Of a stretch of DNA of 64,000 nucleotides, positions 12,001-23,704 are shown piece by piece. The DNA comes from Nymphaea colorata. Its lineage: Eukaryota; Streptophyta; Magnoliopsida; Nymphaeales; Nymphaeaceae. A program made the translations under genes and the position numbers. How positions within the stretch are numbered: the first letter of the stretch is position 1; every line of letters begins with the position of its first letter. The notes under the pieces were generated by a model. The model saw only the letters and a list, made by a program, of their open reading frames with translations. It was not told the DNA's origin and did not search any database. The DNA lies in assembly GCF_008831285.2 (NCBI RefSeq), contig NC_045146.1, forward strand, positions 14,523,289-14,587,288. The letters run 5' to 3'.

Positions 12001-14458
12001 AATTTGAAGGAAGAACGGCATAGTATCCCTGTGCTTCATGTTGTTTGAGTACATGGTTTCTGTTTCTAGGTAAGCATGTTGTCAACTTGTTCATCCAATA
12101 CACCCCTTACAAACCAACCGATGGTTGCTGGCAGGATTTATCATTCAGGGTACTTACTTTTGTTTCTATTCTTTGTTATCTTTGCTTTAGATGAACTACT
12201 GATTGTAATACCTGTTCTATGTATTGTAATTTTAAGCCGAACCAAATATAGCAAGAATTTTCATGAAAGTAGTTGACAACAATTTCAGAAGCCTCGGTTG
12301 TGTTAGATCCTTTTCTATTGCTAACAAGCTTAGTTGTGCATTCATGTTGTGATGTCAAGATTTTGCGCCTTTACTATGTTTCAGTTGATGTGCTCATTTT
12401 TCGATCTGTGAAGAATATGGACAGACTTGTTTTCTTGCTTCAGGGACCCAGCAACTATTCAAGTTCACATGCTTTAGTTCATTTCTCTTGCTTACAAGAT
12501 TTATCCAAGGAAAATCAGTCCATGCTTGGCCTTTGAAATGTCATAAGGTTTCATTTCAGTGTCTTGTGCTAATGAACCACGGACTGAATAGTCATATCTT
12601 GAAGATTTTGATAAATCTTGAGGGACTTATATATCCATGTTAAGTTCCACCAAGTCTATCAACTTTCCTGGTTTATGACCTCTGAGAGTGCAAATTGAAG
12701 TTGGCTGGATGATCAGTTGGGCCATTGGACCTGGGGGCCTCTTTTAGTCTTGTGGACTTGAAATGGACCAAAACCCCTAATTAGAAGGAAGAAGGGGAGA
12801 TTCTACAAGAATTTGGGAGACCCTCTCCTCATTTAGATGACTTAGGGACTATGTCTTGTATAGATGCATCAACGTGATGTTAAGAAAGCTATCTGGTTAA
12901 GCTACGTGTTGTTCTTTGTTTTTATTCTTTTGAAGTAAGACATGTCTTCATTGTCTTCCTGTCTGAGCATGTGCCATTAGTCAGAAAGAGGGAGGGAGAG
13001 GGGGTGTTGGTGGGGAGGTTGGGGGAGGACGCAGGGTCCTTCTCCTTTTGTGTTCATGCATGTGTGCATGCACGTGCTTGTGCTTATGAATACCCCTGAT
13101 TGTTTACTAGATAAGACTAGTGCCTGTTATCATAATCCTTTTTCAGCTTAAGCTTTTCCTTGTATAAATCAATGTTTATTGTGCAGCAATTTGTGACTTA
13201 TAAGATGTTACTTTTGTAGGAATCGTTTGCTCAAAGGTGTTTCTCTTTAATTGATGAATATGCCCCTGGATTCAGTTCATCAATCATTGGTTATGATATG
13301 TTGGCACCACCTGATCTTGAAAAGCAATTTTATTTGACAGGTACTTGCCAGAGAATATAAATTTATGTATTGATCTCAAGGTTCTGGTCAATTTTTTACT
13401 TGGTACCATACAAACTTTCTCGTCCATGTTTAGTCAAGATACTTTTGATCCAAAGCTAGTGATACTCATCATTTGTTTACTAGAGAATGCGAAGATTGGT
13501 ACTCACTCAAATATCTTCTAGCTGTTATTTCATGTCACATTCAGATTATGTTAAAGTGACAAGATTGTCAACTCAAGTCAAGTTATTAACTCTCTGGGCG
13601 TATTATTAGCTTCACAAAGTAGCAACCAAAAAACCTGTATGAGAGCACTTGGGAATAGTCATATATGGAAGATATTTGGATTTCTTTCACGGTTTAAATA
13701 CCCATGCATCTTACTACCACGTCTTGGTTTATACCCTTTCTCGTGTGTGAATTAATGCCAGCTACGAGGCAGGTGGGAATCCACCGTATACCAGGTACTG
13801 GGATCAGTTTGAGTCAACTCATTATAATTGGTATTAAAGCCAAGCTTCACACTGGGACTTTGGGGTCCTATGTGTGTGGATGCATGTACTTGAAGCCTTT
13901 AAGGTAACGCCCCATATGCATGAGAGGACAATAGGTTTATATGATAATTCTGAAAAATCTTCCCTTGAGATTTCAAAAATCTTAGACATTGGACTATTCT
14001 CAAGTCTTATTGCTCAAATGAAGCGTTACATAGTTTATCCAGTTTGGACAATTAAGGGCCAAGATATTCCATGCATTTTTTAATTTCTAATATACTGTTT
14101 CATGACTTGAAAGATGGAATTGCTTTCTTTTCTTGTTTATGGATGAAAAGGTTAATTTTGGCAGGAGGTAACATCTTTCATGGTGCAATGACCTTGGATT
14201 CTCTGTTCCTTTTGAGGCCTATCAAAGGATGGTAAACTTGTTACCCTTGAACCATCCTAGTCAAGCTTGGGAAACATTAACTTTTTATTTTTAACAATTC
14301 TGGAATACAACTACAGGTCTAACTATAGATCACCTGTGCGAGGGCTTTATTTGTGTGGAAGTGGAGCACACCCAGGAGGTGGGGTAATGGGTGCACCTGG
14401 TCGTAATGCTGCACATTGTGTTCTTCAAGATATGAAACGGTCACTAGGGTCTTCCTAA
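1..14458 (+). CDS. PYROXD2: PYROXD2-like FAD/NAD(P)-dependent oxidoreductase, 5'-truncated by window edge
   Basis: Seen: fourteen exons join in phase: 1-115 (frame from base 3), 260-317, 1887-1937, 3858-3940, 6583-6670, 7240-7284, 7400-7474, 7697-7765, 8351-8466, 9678-9790, 12070-12149, 13220-13340, 14165-14231, 14317-14458 (stop TAA 14456-14458). They give 406 residues, the C-terminal two-thirds or so of the protein. Landmarks are [75 protein letters not shown] and the C-terminal FAD-binding motif [21 protein letters not shown]. Family knowledge: pyridine nucleotide-disulfide oxidoreductase domain protein 2 (plant At5g49555 type) is related to carotenoid isomerase/phytoene desaturase-like amine oxidoreductases; human PYROXD2 is mitochondrial and its substrate is uncertain. 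The N-terminal dinucleotide-binding motif lies before base 1. No frameshift or internal stop is seen in the exons, so the gene looks functional. Introns total over 13 kb and hold several transposon remnants. The least certain join is 1937/3858, discussed in the findings. Confidence 0.93.
2664..2975 (+). mobile_element. Truncated CACTA (En/Spm-type) transposon terminus
   Basis: The stretch starts with CACTACAAAAAA, the diagnostic terminal sequence of plant CACTA DNA transposons. It is followed by about 300 bases packed with direct and inverted copies of an ACCGACGT / ACGTCGGTAA-type motif (for example near 2733, 2808, 2861, 2878 and 2946), as expected for subterminal transposase-binding repeats. 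The matching right end (…TTTTTTGTAGTG) was not found before the next exon at 3858, so this is an end fragment or deletion derivative. It lies inside the 1938-3857 intron of the PYROXD2-like gene. Confidence 0.6.
3111..3346. repeat. Minisatellite, about 50-bp unit, nearly five copies
   Basis: Tandem copies of a purine-rich unit read approximately AGAAACAACAAGAAGATAGA followed by GAAGACATGAACCAAATAGAATAAATAAC. The first two units are 49-50 bp and nearly identical; later units are shorter and diverged. The array lies in the same intron as the CACTA terminus, about 135 bp after its subterminal repeats. On the minus strand it stays open in several frames, giving long Leu/Tyr/Ser-rich open frames that are not genes. 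Confidence 0.8.
8179..8198. repeat. (CT)n microsatellite
   Basis: About ten CT dinucleotides in the 7766-8350 intron of the PYROXD2-like gene. Confidence 0.85.
10525..10590 (+). repeat. Possible tRNA-derived SINE head (weak)
   Basis: The segment holds AATGGCTAGAGCA followed about 30 bases later by AAAGTCCAGTCCTAAGATC. The spacing and wording recall the A-box and B-box region of plant tRNA-derived SINEs, but the B box (GGTTCRANNCC) is poor. It lies in the 9791-12069 intron of the PYROXD2-like gene. It could equally be chance. Confidence 0.25.
10647..10850. mobile_element. Foldback/MITE-like element with perfect hairpin
   Basis: It contains a perfect 11-bp inverted repeat, AGAAGTGAGGG at 10679-10689 and CCCTCACTTCT at 10700-10710, with a 10-nt loop. 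It is bracketed by TGACACTCTGACAC near 10654 and GCTGACACTGTCAGTGTGC near 10829-10847, which are imperfect inverted partners. A short element with inverted ends and no coding capacity inside an intron fits a MITE. No family can be named. Confidence 0.4.
13640..13826 (+). mobile_element. Diverged LTR-like element, copy 2
   Basis: This intronic stretch (intron 13341-14164 of the PYROXD2-like gene) shares ordered blocks with the better-preserved element at 43511-43706: a TACCCATGC block, a CCACGTCTTGGTTT block (CCAAGTGTCCTGGTTT in the other copy), GAGGCAGGTGGGAATCCACC (GAGGCAGGTGGGAACCCGCT there), and a terminal TCATTATA (TCATTACA there). The left boundary is approximate because the 5' part has decayed. 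Confidence 0.5.
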
Positions 14459-14636
14459 CAAGGCTGGATGGAGTTTTGAACATTTTACTACCTGTGTCAG
14501 TGTTACACTTTTCGTTTTCTTCTTCACTTTGCAATGGGCAGACCAGATAACAATAAGCTCTTTATGTGTGACGCAGTCTGTTAGTAAACTTCATGTTCTT
14601 TCTCCTGTTGCTTGAATATTGTCTGCATCATTGGAA

Positions 14637-14642
14637 AATAAA
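14637..14642 (+). terminator. Candidate poly(A) signal of the PYROXD2-like gene
   Basis: AATAAA lies about 180 nt after the stop codon at 14456-14458, a usual 3' UTR distance. Plant signals are loose, so this is a candidate only. Confidence 0.45.
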
Positions 14643-16069
14643 TGGCTATATATGTATGTGCTGGATTGAGGATAACTTGTTCACTGTAGCTGCCTTCTGA
14701 TACATGCAGCAAAATTACTCTGGGTAAAGCTTTGCGTTTTTCTTTTTAACTGCATTGTATTGGATATTAATTCTACCAATTATGTCATAAGCACTTGCTA
14801 AATTTGATCAAGCATTCAACACATTGATATAACGATGTGAAGCATGACATGATACGATCCATGCCATTAGCTTTTACAGATTTTCTTGTTCTTCTTACTA
14901 ATTATTGGTTTATTTATTGGCATTAGTATGCATGCTGAGAAAAAGCAGACCGATCTTACTAATCTAAATGTGGAAAAATGATTTACAAACTTGTAACCTA
15001 CACGAACATTGTATTGGACCAAATTTGATTTTGGCAGCTGAATGGTCAGTAAAATATTTATTTGATTACAACCTCCCGACTCAAGGGTACCATGTCCCGC
15101 ACCTTGTTCATCTTTTCAATTATCTTTATCATATTTAATCAGCCAATTCGAATCAAATTGGTAGAATACCTATCTGGTACAGCCCCTAATTCAGGGTCGC
15201 CATGTGCTGTTGATTTATTTTTTTTTTTTATATTTTAAATTTTCTTATTTTTATTTGTGTTGCCTTTTTTCTTTTTAATTGAAATATATAAACTAATCTT
15301 TCACCAATTCAAAAAGATTTTGGTTCAATTTTAATGTGGCCGAGTCCTTTGATCCTTTTGTAAACCAATTCAATTCACACCAACCTTGACAACAATGATC
15401 ATCCAAGGCATTTTTAAAACGAGGGAAGTAAACTAGGACATCAGTTTATTCTAGCATTTTTTTACCAAGTTCGAAGTGTGGCAGATTTCCTGGAACTTTA
15501 TATCAAGATAATCTAAAAGCCATGATGGGATCAAATCAAACATTTCTCTTTTGTGATCAATCAGGGCATTATTTCACTTGCTAGCCAGGGACGAGCCATC
15601 TACATTTTCTGTTCTTTTCGGTTGTTTTCAATTACAAGGGAAACCAGCGAGCTTTTCGGAGAATGGAGATCTGGGTGCCCACCTCCTTTTCTTTCCTTCC
15701 AGTTGCTTCAAGTATGCTTGCCTGGCAGAGGAGATTCCCAAGTACTCTCCCCAACTAGGGTGACTTCCTGAAGCTCTCATCCGTTAAGATGTCGGCGAGC
15801 TGTCCGATGACTATTTGGCCGTTTCTCGCAAATCCGACCGTGGTGATGTGGTTAAAATGTTGAATTGTTCAAAATGATCTGTCCTAAGAACATGGCAGAT
15901 CGGATTTTATGACAAACAACTAAAAACTATTGACTATTTTATGAAATTTGATTCGCATCGGATTCTGATATAAACATATAATTGTGTCCAATCTCACGTA
16001 TGTGCAGCTAAATTGATAACTGTTTGCCAGAACCTTCCACAAGGCTGGATTGCCATAACTATTTGGATG

Positions 16070-16093
16070 ATATATATATATATATATATATAT
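16070..16093. repeat. (TA)n microsatellite
   Basis: An uninterrupted run of about twelve TA dinucleotides in intergenic DNA. Confidence 0.9.
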
Positions 16094-16154
16094 GGAGTGT
16101 CCCCTTACGTTTATGGAGCATTCCCATCTTTTCAATGGGACCCTCTTGTTCCTA

Positions 16155-16300
16155 GGCCTATGCATTGGGCCGGCCCGGCCCAATAAGAGTTGGGCCCGGG
16201 CAGTTCAATGCCTGAAACTTGAGTTTGGGCTCAGCAATGCCTGAAACTTGAGCTCGGGCTCGGCCCGATGCTCGAAACCCAAGTTCGAGCCCGGCTAAAA
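16155..16300. mobile_element. GGCCCGGCCC-rich repeat, probable hAT-type remnant
   Basis: The segment contains GGGCCGGCCCGGCCC, TTGGGCCCGGGC and GGGCTCGGCCCG, plus two tandem copies of CAATGCCTGAAACTTGAG (near 16206 and 16237) followed by AT-rich DNA and a later TATCGGGCC block near 16402. This wording is common in the terminal regions of plant hAT-type elements. Neither terminal inverted repeats nor a target duplication could be fixed, so the class is inferred. Confidence 0.4.
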
Positions 16301-17159
16301 TAAAAAATATTTTTTTTAAATATAAAATAAAAGATTTTAAATATAAAAATATAGTTTTAGTAATAAATTATATATCATTATTAAAAAATTAATATAAAAA
16401 AATATCGGGCCAGGTATCAGGTATCGGAGCTAAGGTTTACCTGTTCATGCTTTAAGAAAACTAAAAGCCAAGTATTTATCGTTCGTTTAGCTGAGATTTT
16501 GACATCAAGTGATATTAAATACGTCATTTCTCAGCTTATAAGCCAAGATGCTGCATTGTTTATTGTCAAATGAGCATTTAGTTTTGGAGTCGGGGGACTC
16601 GACAGTCTGAGTTGGCTGGGTCGGGCATGAACTCAGATGAGACAACCAAGTTCTGCCATCAACTTCGGTTGATATTTGTAAGAAGAAAAATGTCAATGCT
16701 ATTAACTTCTTATCAGCCCATGTAGCGCCAAAAAATACACAATTTATTAGCATTATTTATCGCGAGGGATGGATGGGGTTGTCAGGATTATTTATTACTT
16801 TGTGATATACTTTACTTTTTCCAATCTTTTGCAGGTGTCTCCAGCTAATAATGTATAAACCTCTGATAGTTCTTGTTGAAATATTTAAAGCAACACAGTA
16901 ATGAACTTCTGAAACGTTCTAATGCTCAGAAACTTTAAAGTTGGCGATTATGTTTTATGCAAGTTGGTTGTCTGTGTATGCGTGTATTTATGTCCTGAGA
17001 CGCTATAATGTTTAGAAACTGCTGAAATAAAGTTTGCGGTTGTGTTTTATGCAACTTAGTTGTGTTTTTACCAAGGAACGTTCAAGACATAATAAAAAAT
17101 ATTAAGGAACACTAAGCAGATAATTAAGAGGCACGTATATAAGAATGAATAAATCATTG

Positions 17160-17672
17160 AAAACCACCAATGTGGAATGTGTGGGCAACTGCCCACATGT
17201 GGCCCGCACCGTAAATGAATTCTAATTAACCTTTTGGCTCAGACTCGACTCGTTTAATAAGTGAGTTGAGTCCAATATAGTTTATAGGAGTTGAGCTAGT
17301 AACAAAGTTAACAAAATTTGGTTGAGGGGCGCCAATATATGATGAAAAAAATCACAAAAGAAAAAAAAAAAACTTTTAATTTGGATACACAAATGCACAG
17401 TTGAGAGATTCTACTACGCGATAAATAAATTGTATGGGTCCATGTAGGCAACTGCCCGCTCGAACCCACCACTGGTCACTGATACTGTCAAACCAATGGC
17501 GGAGCTAGAAATTTTTACATGAAAGGCAATAATACTTCAAATTTTAGACCGTTTGAGAGCACCGACATGCAAACAAGTAAATGGTTAGAAGACATGAATA
17601 TATGAACAAGCAAATTGTGTAGGTCTGTGTGGGCAATGTGCCCACATAAGCCCCCACGAGCCTCCGCCACTG
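17160..17672. mobile_element. Cluster of hAT-like MITE remnants (TGGCGGAGC family)
   Basis: The best copy runs from CAATGGCGGAGCTAG (17494) to CTCCGCCACTG (ending 17672), inverted ends typical of plant elements beginning CAGTGGCGGAGC. Flanks TGTCAAAC and TGCCAAAC match at 7 of 8 bases, as an aged 8-bp target duplication might, although the second overlaps the element end by two bases. Just upstream, 17310-17493 looks like a second copy that has lost its left end but keeps GGCAACTGCCCGCTCGAACC…CCACTGG. GGCAACTGCCCACATGTGG at 17185 is a third remnant. No coding capacity is present. Confidence 0.5.
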
Positions 17673-19658
17673 CCAAACAGTAACAGCGACTGCATATATG
17701 TCATTGTCGCGTTAGGGAAATTTCTCATCAAATTGCCAACGGCCATTGACCAAGAAGAAAAAGACATGGCCAACAACCTGATTCCACACTCTAAAGGATA
17801 GCGGTTGACATCTGGGCCTATTTATACTTGATTCCTTAGCTCTTTGCTTGGCTAATATCGTTGTTCAAAGAGTCATTGATGTTGATCCTTTTGCTACCGA
17901 GTAAGCTAAGCTGCCATTGACGACTTAGGGAGCCTCTGGTTCACACGAGTGAAAATATGAGCTTCTAATGTCTCTGCATGCTTTGGGGTTGCAAACGGGT
18001 CGAATCTCACTTGATATTTTTGTTAATTTTGATTGTGAGGATCCGATTTAAACTTTGCCTTTAAGTAGCCGTTTGTTTGACAAAGGAAATATTTTGTTAC
18101 TGTTTCATGAATATGTTTTAAAGTTTGGAGCAAATTCATTTAGGCAAATTCATAAGACCCGAAGAGAAACAAAAAAATTGTAGATGAAATGAAAAGTAGG
18201 ATCTTCCAAAAGATATCCCGATATATTGGTAATTTCCAGAAAAAAGTAAAGTGAGAGAAAACAATAAGTGTACGTGAAGAGGGAAAATAAGATCTTCCAA
18301 AAATCCAGATATACCAGGGATTTAAAAAAAAAAAAAGCACTTACAGCCAATTTCAGTTTCAGGTTGGAAATCAGCCAAAGTCTCATTCTTCCCTTTGCTC
18401 CTAGAGTCTATAGGACTATATTTGGCGAGCACATGGAGATTCAAGTTAAAAACCAAAAAATAAATTCTTAAAAGGGCATTTGATTGCATGAAATGTTTGA
18501 TTGGCTGAATGTCATGTAAGTACTTTTTTATTTTATTTTTTTGAAAAAGCTGAAGGTTGTGATTTTTCAAATTTGAAAAGGTCATGCAAGTTATATCTTA
18601 GGAAGCAAACAAATTTGCGTAAAATTTTATGTTTAATAACAAGTCGCACAAAATGAAAAGTTTTCTACTAAAAAAAGTACACAACAAAAAATTTACCCAC
18701 CTATTAACCGGTTGCCTCTAAACCCCTTTCGCTGTCGCCCTAAGAAAAAATGGTCTTGGATCATGACAGGGGTGCCCCACAATCATTGACAAAGAAACTT
18801 GCTAAAGGTGGCTAAAAAAGTGGCTAAAAAAGAAGATTTTTTTTTCTCTCGAGAAAGATACCCTATAAAGGTAGAATCATCATATACTTTTTCCTGCTTA
18901 TCGAGTCACATCTACCGTTTACGCTACCGTTTATGGAGCAATACCCATAAAAATAAAACTGATGAGACTTTCATCGACCCACCAATCCAACCAACTACAC
19001 TACACCTTTGAATTCAATTATAACATACACATCATTTTTATGTTTACGAAACATTACAAAACACTGGATGTATGATAGGGATTCCATGCAAAAGAAAAGT
19101 TTGCTTTCAAACCTTTTAGTTGAAACTCAACTTTTTGACCTTCATTATTTCAAGAACAAATTAATGTAGATAGATCGAATCCATATCATCCAGTAAAAAA
19201 TCAGATGAAGGCGTTCTTTAAATGGTTTCAGACCGCATCTTGTAAGCCCAAGGTTTGAAGGTTCAGTTCATAACTTTTATTCAACTCTAGAACGAGTCCC
19301 TTTCTCCATTTTTTTTTTCCAAGCGTTGTTGGGGCTGGGACAAAAGGAAACGATTACTCCACAGTCCTCACACCCAACAAAGAAAAATACAATTCATAGC
19401 CGTGTCTCTACACTCAATCTTGACATATTCTTTATGTCGGCGAATTCCTTGATACCTCGACAGATGCTGTTAGGAGCGGATAAAATCATGCGCTGTCATT
19501 ATAAATGCGTCGTAAAAGGCAATCTTGCTTTATGCACATTTCGTGTTCAAAAGGAGTTGAATCAATATAAAATTATGTTTCTTTCGTAGTTTAAGTTCAT
19601 AATTTTGTTTTCAAGTAGTTGGTTGGACTAGGGGCACGGAAAAGATATATTGGTAGTT

Positions 19659-19878
19659 CCATGGGCGGAGCAAGGATTTTGTCTTCTGGAGGGTTTAAAC
19701 AATGTTGCGATCTACCAAATAACATTTATGAAAACTTTTGGCTCGGGCCAACCATTGTTTCTCAAGAATTTTATGGGGTTAATCTATTTTTGAAGACTTT
19801 TGCATGTAAAATTTATTTTTCAAGAACATAAGAAAAGGAGGGCATGGCTTCGAGTGGCCCCTCTACCTACATCACTGG
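19659..19878. mobile_element. Another TGGCGGAGC-family MITE remnant
   Basis: It starts CATGGGCGGAGCAAGGATTTT and ends near CCCCTCTACCTACATCACTGG, the same general layout as the 17494-17672 element but more diverged. Confidence 0.4.
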
Positions 19879-20220
19879 TCAATTCGATTCACATGGGTGC
19901 TATGCTTTTATGATAGGTGCATAAAACATGCCAAGATAAATATACAATGTATTCGTAATACCAAAAGGAAAGAGGAAACTTTAGCTTTCACTAATCTAAT
20001 CTTAAAACGAGAGTGAAAGAGACTTCACTCAAGCCGTGGGATTCTCTTCTCCGTCAGCAAAAAACAAAAAAATACAAGGTATTATAATACATTTTTGAAA
20101 GTTGAACACAATTTTATGTGATTACTAAGTTTTTTTTTAATTATGAGTTGGCATCTATATATAGTTTACCTTTTTTTTTCATGTATCTCATCGTCACAAA
20201 ACATTAACAACTATCTTTGT

Positions 20221-21656
20221 ATTTTTCAACGGAAGTAGCGAAAACATGCAAAAGGCGGGAACTATTTTACGTGGAACGCACAATTCTTGGCAATATGAAT
20301 TCGACAAGGCGCCGGATTTTCACTGAACCCTAACAGGAAGAGGAGGACAAAAAGGCCCTTGAAGCGAAGTGGCGGGAAGGTTTACCGCCGCCACTGGTCG
20401 GAGTCCGCCACCAAACTCTGAGCTACATTTGGAAACGGCAACTGAGAGGGAAAGAAGTTCGTCACGGCCTCTCTTGAAAAAGCAAAAATATAATTAAAAA
20501 TATTCACTTTCCAAGTTAAGTTTAACCCGCAGTCAGCAATAAATTCTTGATCCTGAAAAGAGTAAACATTTTTTGGGAAATATTAAGTGGGTTTGCAAAG
20601 ATGAAAGCGAGTGAACTTTATTGTAAGAAGAAGGCGACCGGCAGAGCCAAAAAGATCGAGAAAATGAATGAAAAGAAGGTATCAGAAGATTCTGCTGCTG
20701 AATTGCGGCAAATGTTTTTTTTTTTAATAAGTTGTTGATTTTTTATATGAAATGTAATTTTTTAAAAGAAAAACAAGTGGGGAGAGTGAACTGATGGGTG
20801 GTGTTGGAGAGGCCGCGCCGGAGAGAGGTGGGTTTATCTTTAACCAGGGTTAGGGGTGGGGTGGTCCTAGGGGAGGGAAGCAAGAGGTCAACCCTGACGA
20901 TTATCGGCGTTGGCTTGGGCTGCCTGTCAGCGGAGCAGCGCTCAGCCGCTGTAGTAGCAGCAATCTCCGCGGCGGTTGGTGGTCCGGGAATCGGGTTGGC
21001 CGGTGAGGCGGGAAAGATAATAGGTGGAGCTATAGAAGGGATTGGGCTTTTGGTGAAAGTGGGTGGCGGCCGGCGACAGGGATATGGAGTGGGAGCGCGA
21101 GATTGTCAGTTGTTCGCCGACGGAGGGGAAGAAATGAGTGAGGAAGAAGTGTCCTGCTACGGACCGTGCGCTTGAAGGCGCTGCATTTCCGGTTTCTTCT
21201 CAGGGAAGGTGCACAGCTTCTCCTCTTGCCGTTAGGTCAGACGTCTCCTTGTTATTTTTTGGGGGCTACTGGGGACATTGCTGCTCCCACTAGTTGGACG
21301 ACTTCAGAGTCAAGAAGGGGGCGCGTGGGGTTCACTCCTGGGGTATAACCAAGCGAAACGAAGATTGCCGCCACTTTTCTGATGTCAAGGGTGTCGAACA
21401 CAAGAATAAGTCGGCATTAGGAGGGGGGACGAAGAATACCGGAGGCCTCCATTGACGATTTCACATGCGGTCGCCGTTGAAGATGGTGATTTCAGCTGCA
21501 GCAGCATTACAATTACGAGCAGGCATACACCAAGTAAGCCTTCTGAAGAGGCATCCCACAATGGTATCGGTCGAAGCGATGAGTAGGAAGGTAGATTGTT
21601 AGGAAGGCAGTAGATCGATAAGTAGGTCGCTGCGACGCTTGATCCGGTGGTAGCAT
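20221..21656. other. GC-rich upstream region of the receptor gene, no gene recognised
   Basis: From about 20330 the DNA becomes much richer in G and C, and in purines on the + strand, than the flanks. An open frame at 20798-21175 (+) could encode 125 residues rich in Gly, Arg and Ala, but it matches no family I know, lacks the look of a conserved protein and has stop-free frames overlapping it. The region is more likely promoter and 5' UTR of the LRR gene starting at 21657, or the eroded end of another gene. Confidence 0.4.
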
Positions 21657-23671
21657 ATGGCGGATCACCACGGCCAGAAGCACCGGGAGAAGCAACGTTT
21701 CGTGGTTAACCGGCTTTACCTCGTCCTCCTCTTCTACTGCTGCCTGATGTGCATATGTGTCGTGGCAGATGCGCAACAAAGGCAACCACCGCCGGCGCCG
21801 CCACCCCCAAGTCCGCCGCCGCAGACCCCCCTTAGTTCGCGTACAGAGTTTGACGCACTATTCAGTCTGAGGTCTTCATTGGGTTTGAGAAGCAGGGATT
21901 GGCCCAGAAAGGTAGACCCTTGTAGCCGATGGGCAGGCGTCCGTTGCCAAGACGGCCATGTCGTTGGCCTCAACATCTCCGGTTTCAAGAGAACCAGGGT
22001 GGGGAAAACGAACCCTCGGTTTTCCGCAGATGGACTGTTAAATCTTACCTCCCTCTCTTTCTTTAATGCTTCTTTCTTCCCGCTCCCTGGACGCATCCCT
22101 GAATGGTTTGGCCGTCTGGATAATCTTTCCCTCTTGGATCTCCATTCCTCTCACATCAATGGTTCCATCCCACCGTCACTCGTTTCTCTTTCCAATCTTA
22201 CTGTCCTGGATCTTTCGCGCAACCATCTCACTGGATCCATCCCACCACCCCCAACCTCTTCCAATCTCACCCTCCTCAACCTCTCCCATAACCATCTGGA
22301 TGGCCAGCTCCCTCCTGCTCTGGGAACTCTGCGCAACCTCCGATTCCTGTTCCTATCCAACAACACCCTCACTGGCACCCTCCCGCCGCAGTTTGGATAT
22401 CTTCCGTCCTTGGTTCACCTGGATCTTAGATTCAACTCCCTCTCCGGCTCCATACCCGTGGAGTTGGGGAGCCTGAAGAATTTGCAGTACCTGCTGCTTT
22501 CTGGCAATTCCTTGTCCGGTGAGCTCCCAGTTAATGTCACCAAACTCCCTCGACTTGAGGCTCTTGTCGTGAACGGCAACAATCTATCCGGTGGCCTTCC
22601 CGATATGGTTGGGCTCAACCTCCGTATTTTGGACGTCTCCAGCAATAGCTTGAGTGGAAATCTTTCAAACGGCAGTTTGCTCTCTGACTCGTGGAATTTG
22701 AGTTCTGGAGCGCTCTTTAACCTTTCTCACAATCTCTTCTACGGAATTTTACCGGCACAACTTGGATCTGTCCTCCAGAGATCGAGCTCGTTTGATCTAT
22801 CTTACAACTATTTCCAGGGTAGACCTCCAGGTGGCCTCGCCGGCAGTGCAGATAGTTCTTATCTTCAGATGAATTGTCTTCAGGACTTGCCGAATCAGAG
22901 GACTGCCAAGGAATGCTCTTCATTCTACGAACAAAGGGGTTTGTTGTTTGCGGGGTTTGGAACGAATACCAGCAAGGACGAAAATTCTCACCAAAGGAAG
23001 ACGCACTGGAAAGCCATATTAGGTGGGGTTTTTGGTGCACTGGGACTCGTCTTCCTTGTTGTGTTGGTCTGTGTTCTGTTTATACTCAAATGTCAGAAGA
23101 AACCTGAGAATTCTGACGCCTACTCTCGTCGTCAACAAAAAGGGAACTATGGTAACTCTGCGGCTATAGCATCTGCAACTGGGGTCCTTCATCCTGTTGG
23201 AATCTCCTTCAACCTGTCGAGTTTGGGTGAATCCTTCTCCTATGAGCAACTGCTTCAGGCCACAGCAGATTTCAGTAGTTCAAATCTTATTAAGCATGGA
23301 CATACTGGGGATATCTACCGAGGTAGTTTGGAAGGTGGAATTCCCATTGTCGTCAAGAAAATTGATTTGAGCACTGTTGGAAGGGAATCTTACATGGTAG
23401 AACTAGATGTATTTGGAAGGGCTTCACATACGAGGCTGGTTCCGCTTCTAGGCCACTGTTTGGACAAGGAAAATGAGAAATTCCTTGTGTACAAGTACAT
23501 GCCAAATGGGGATCTTTCTCATGCTCTTCATAGGAAAGCCACTAGTGTTGAGGATGGTGTACAGTCTTTGGATTGGATAACAAGGTTAAAAATAGCCACT
23601 GGAGCTGCTGAGGCTTTAACATATCTTCACCATGAATTTACACCATCTCTGGTCCACAGGTCTCTCTCTCC

Positions 23672-23704
<33 letters not shown>

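Larger units (their letters stand above)
14643..20220. other. Intergenic DNA with transposon debris, no gene recognised
   Basis: Between the PYROXD2-like gene and the receptor gene no exon of a known family could be read on either strand. Open frames here are short and AT-rich or repeat-derived. Contents that can be named are the (TA)n tract at 16070-16093, the GGCCC-rich repeat at 16155-16300 with AT-rich DNA after it, hAT-like MITE remnants at 17160-17672 and 19659-19878, and a repeated GATCTTCCAAAA word near 18199 and 18291. Confidence 0.6.
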
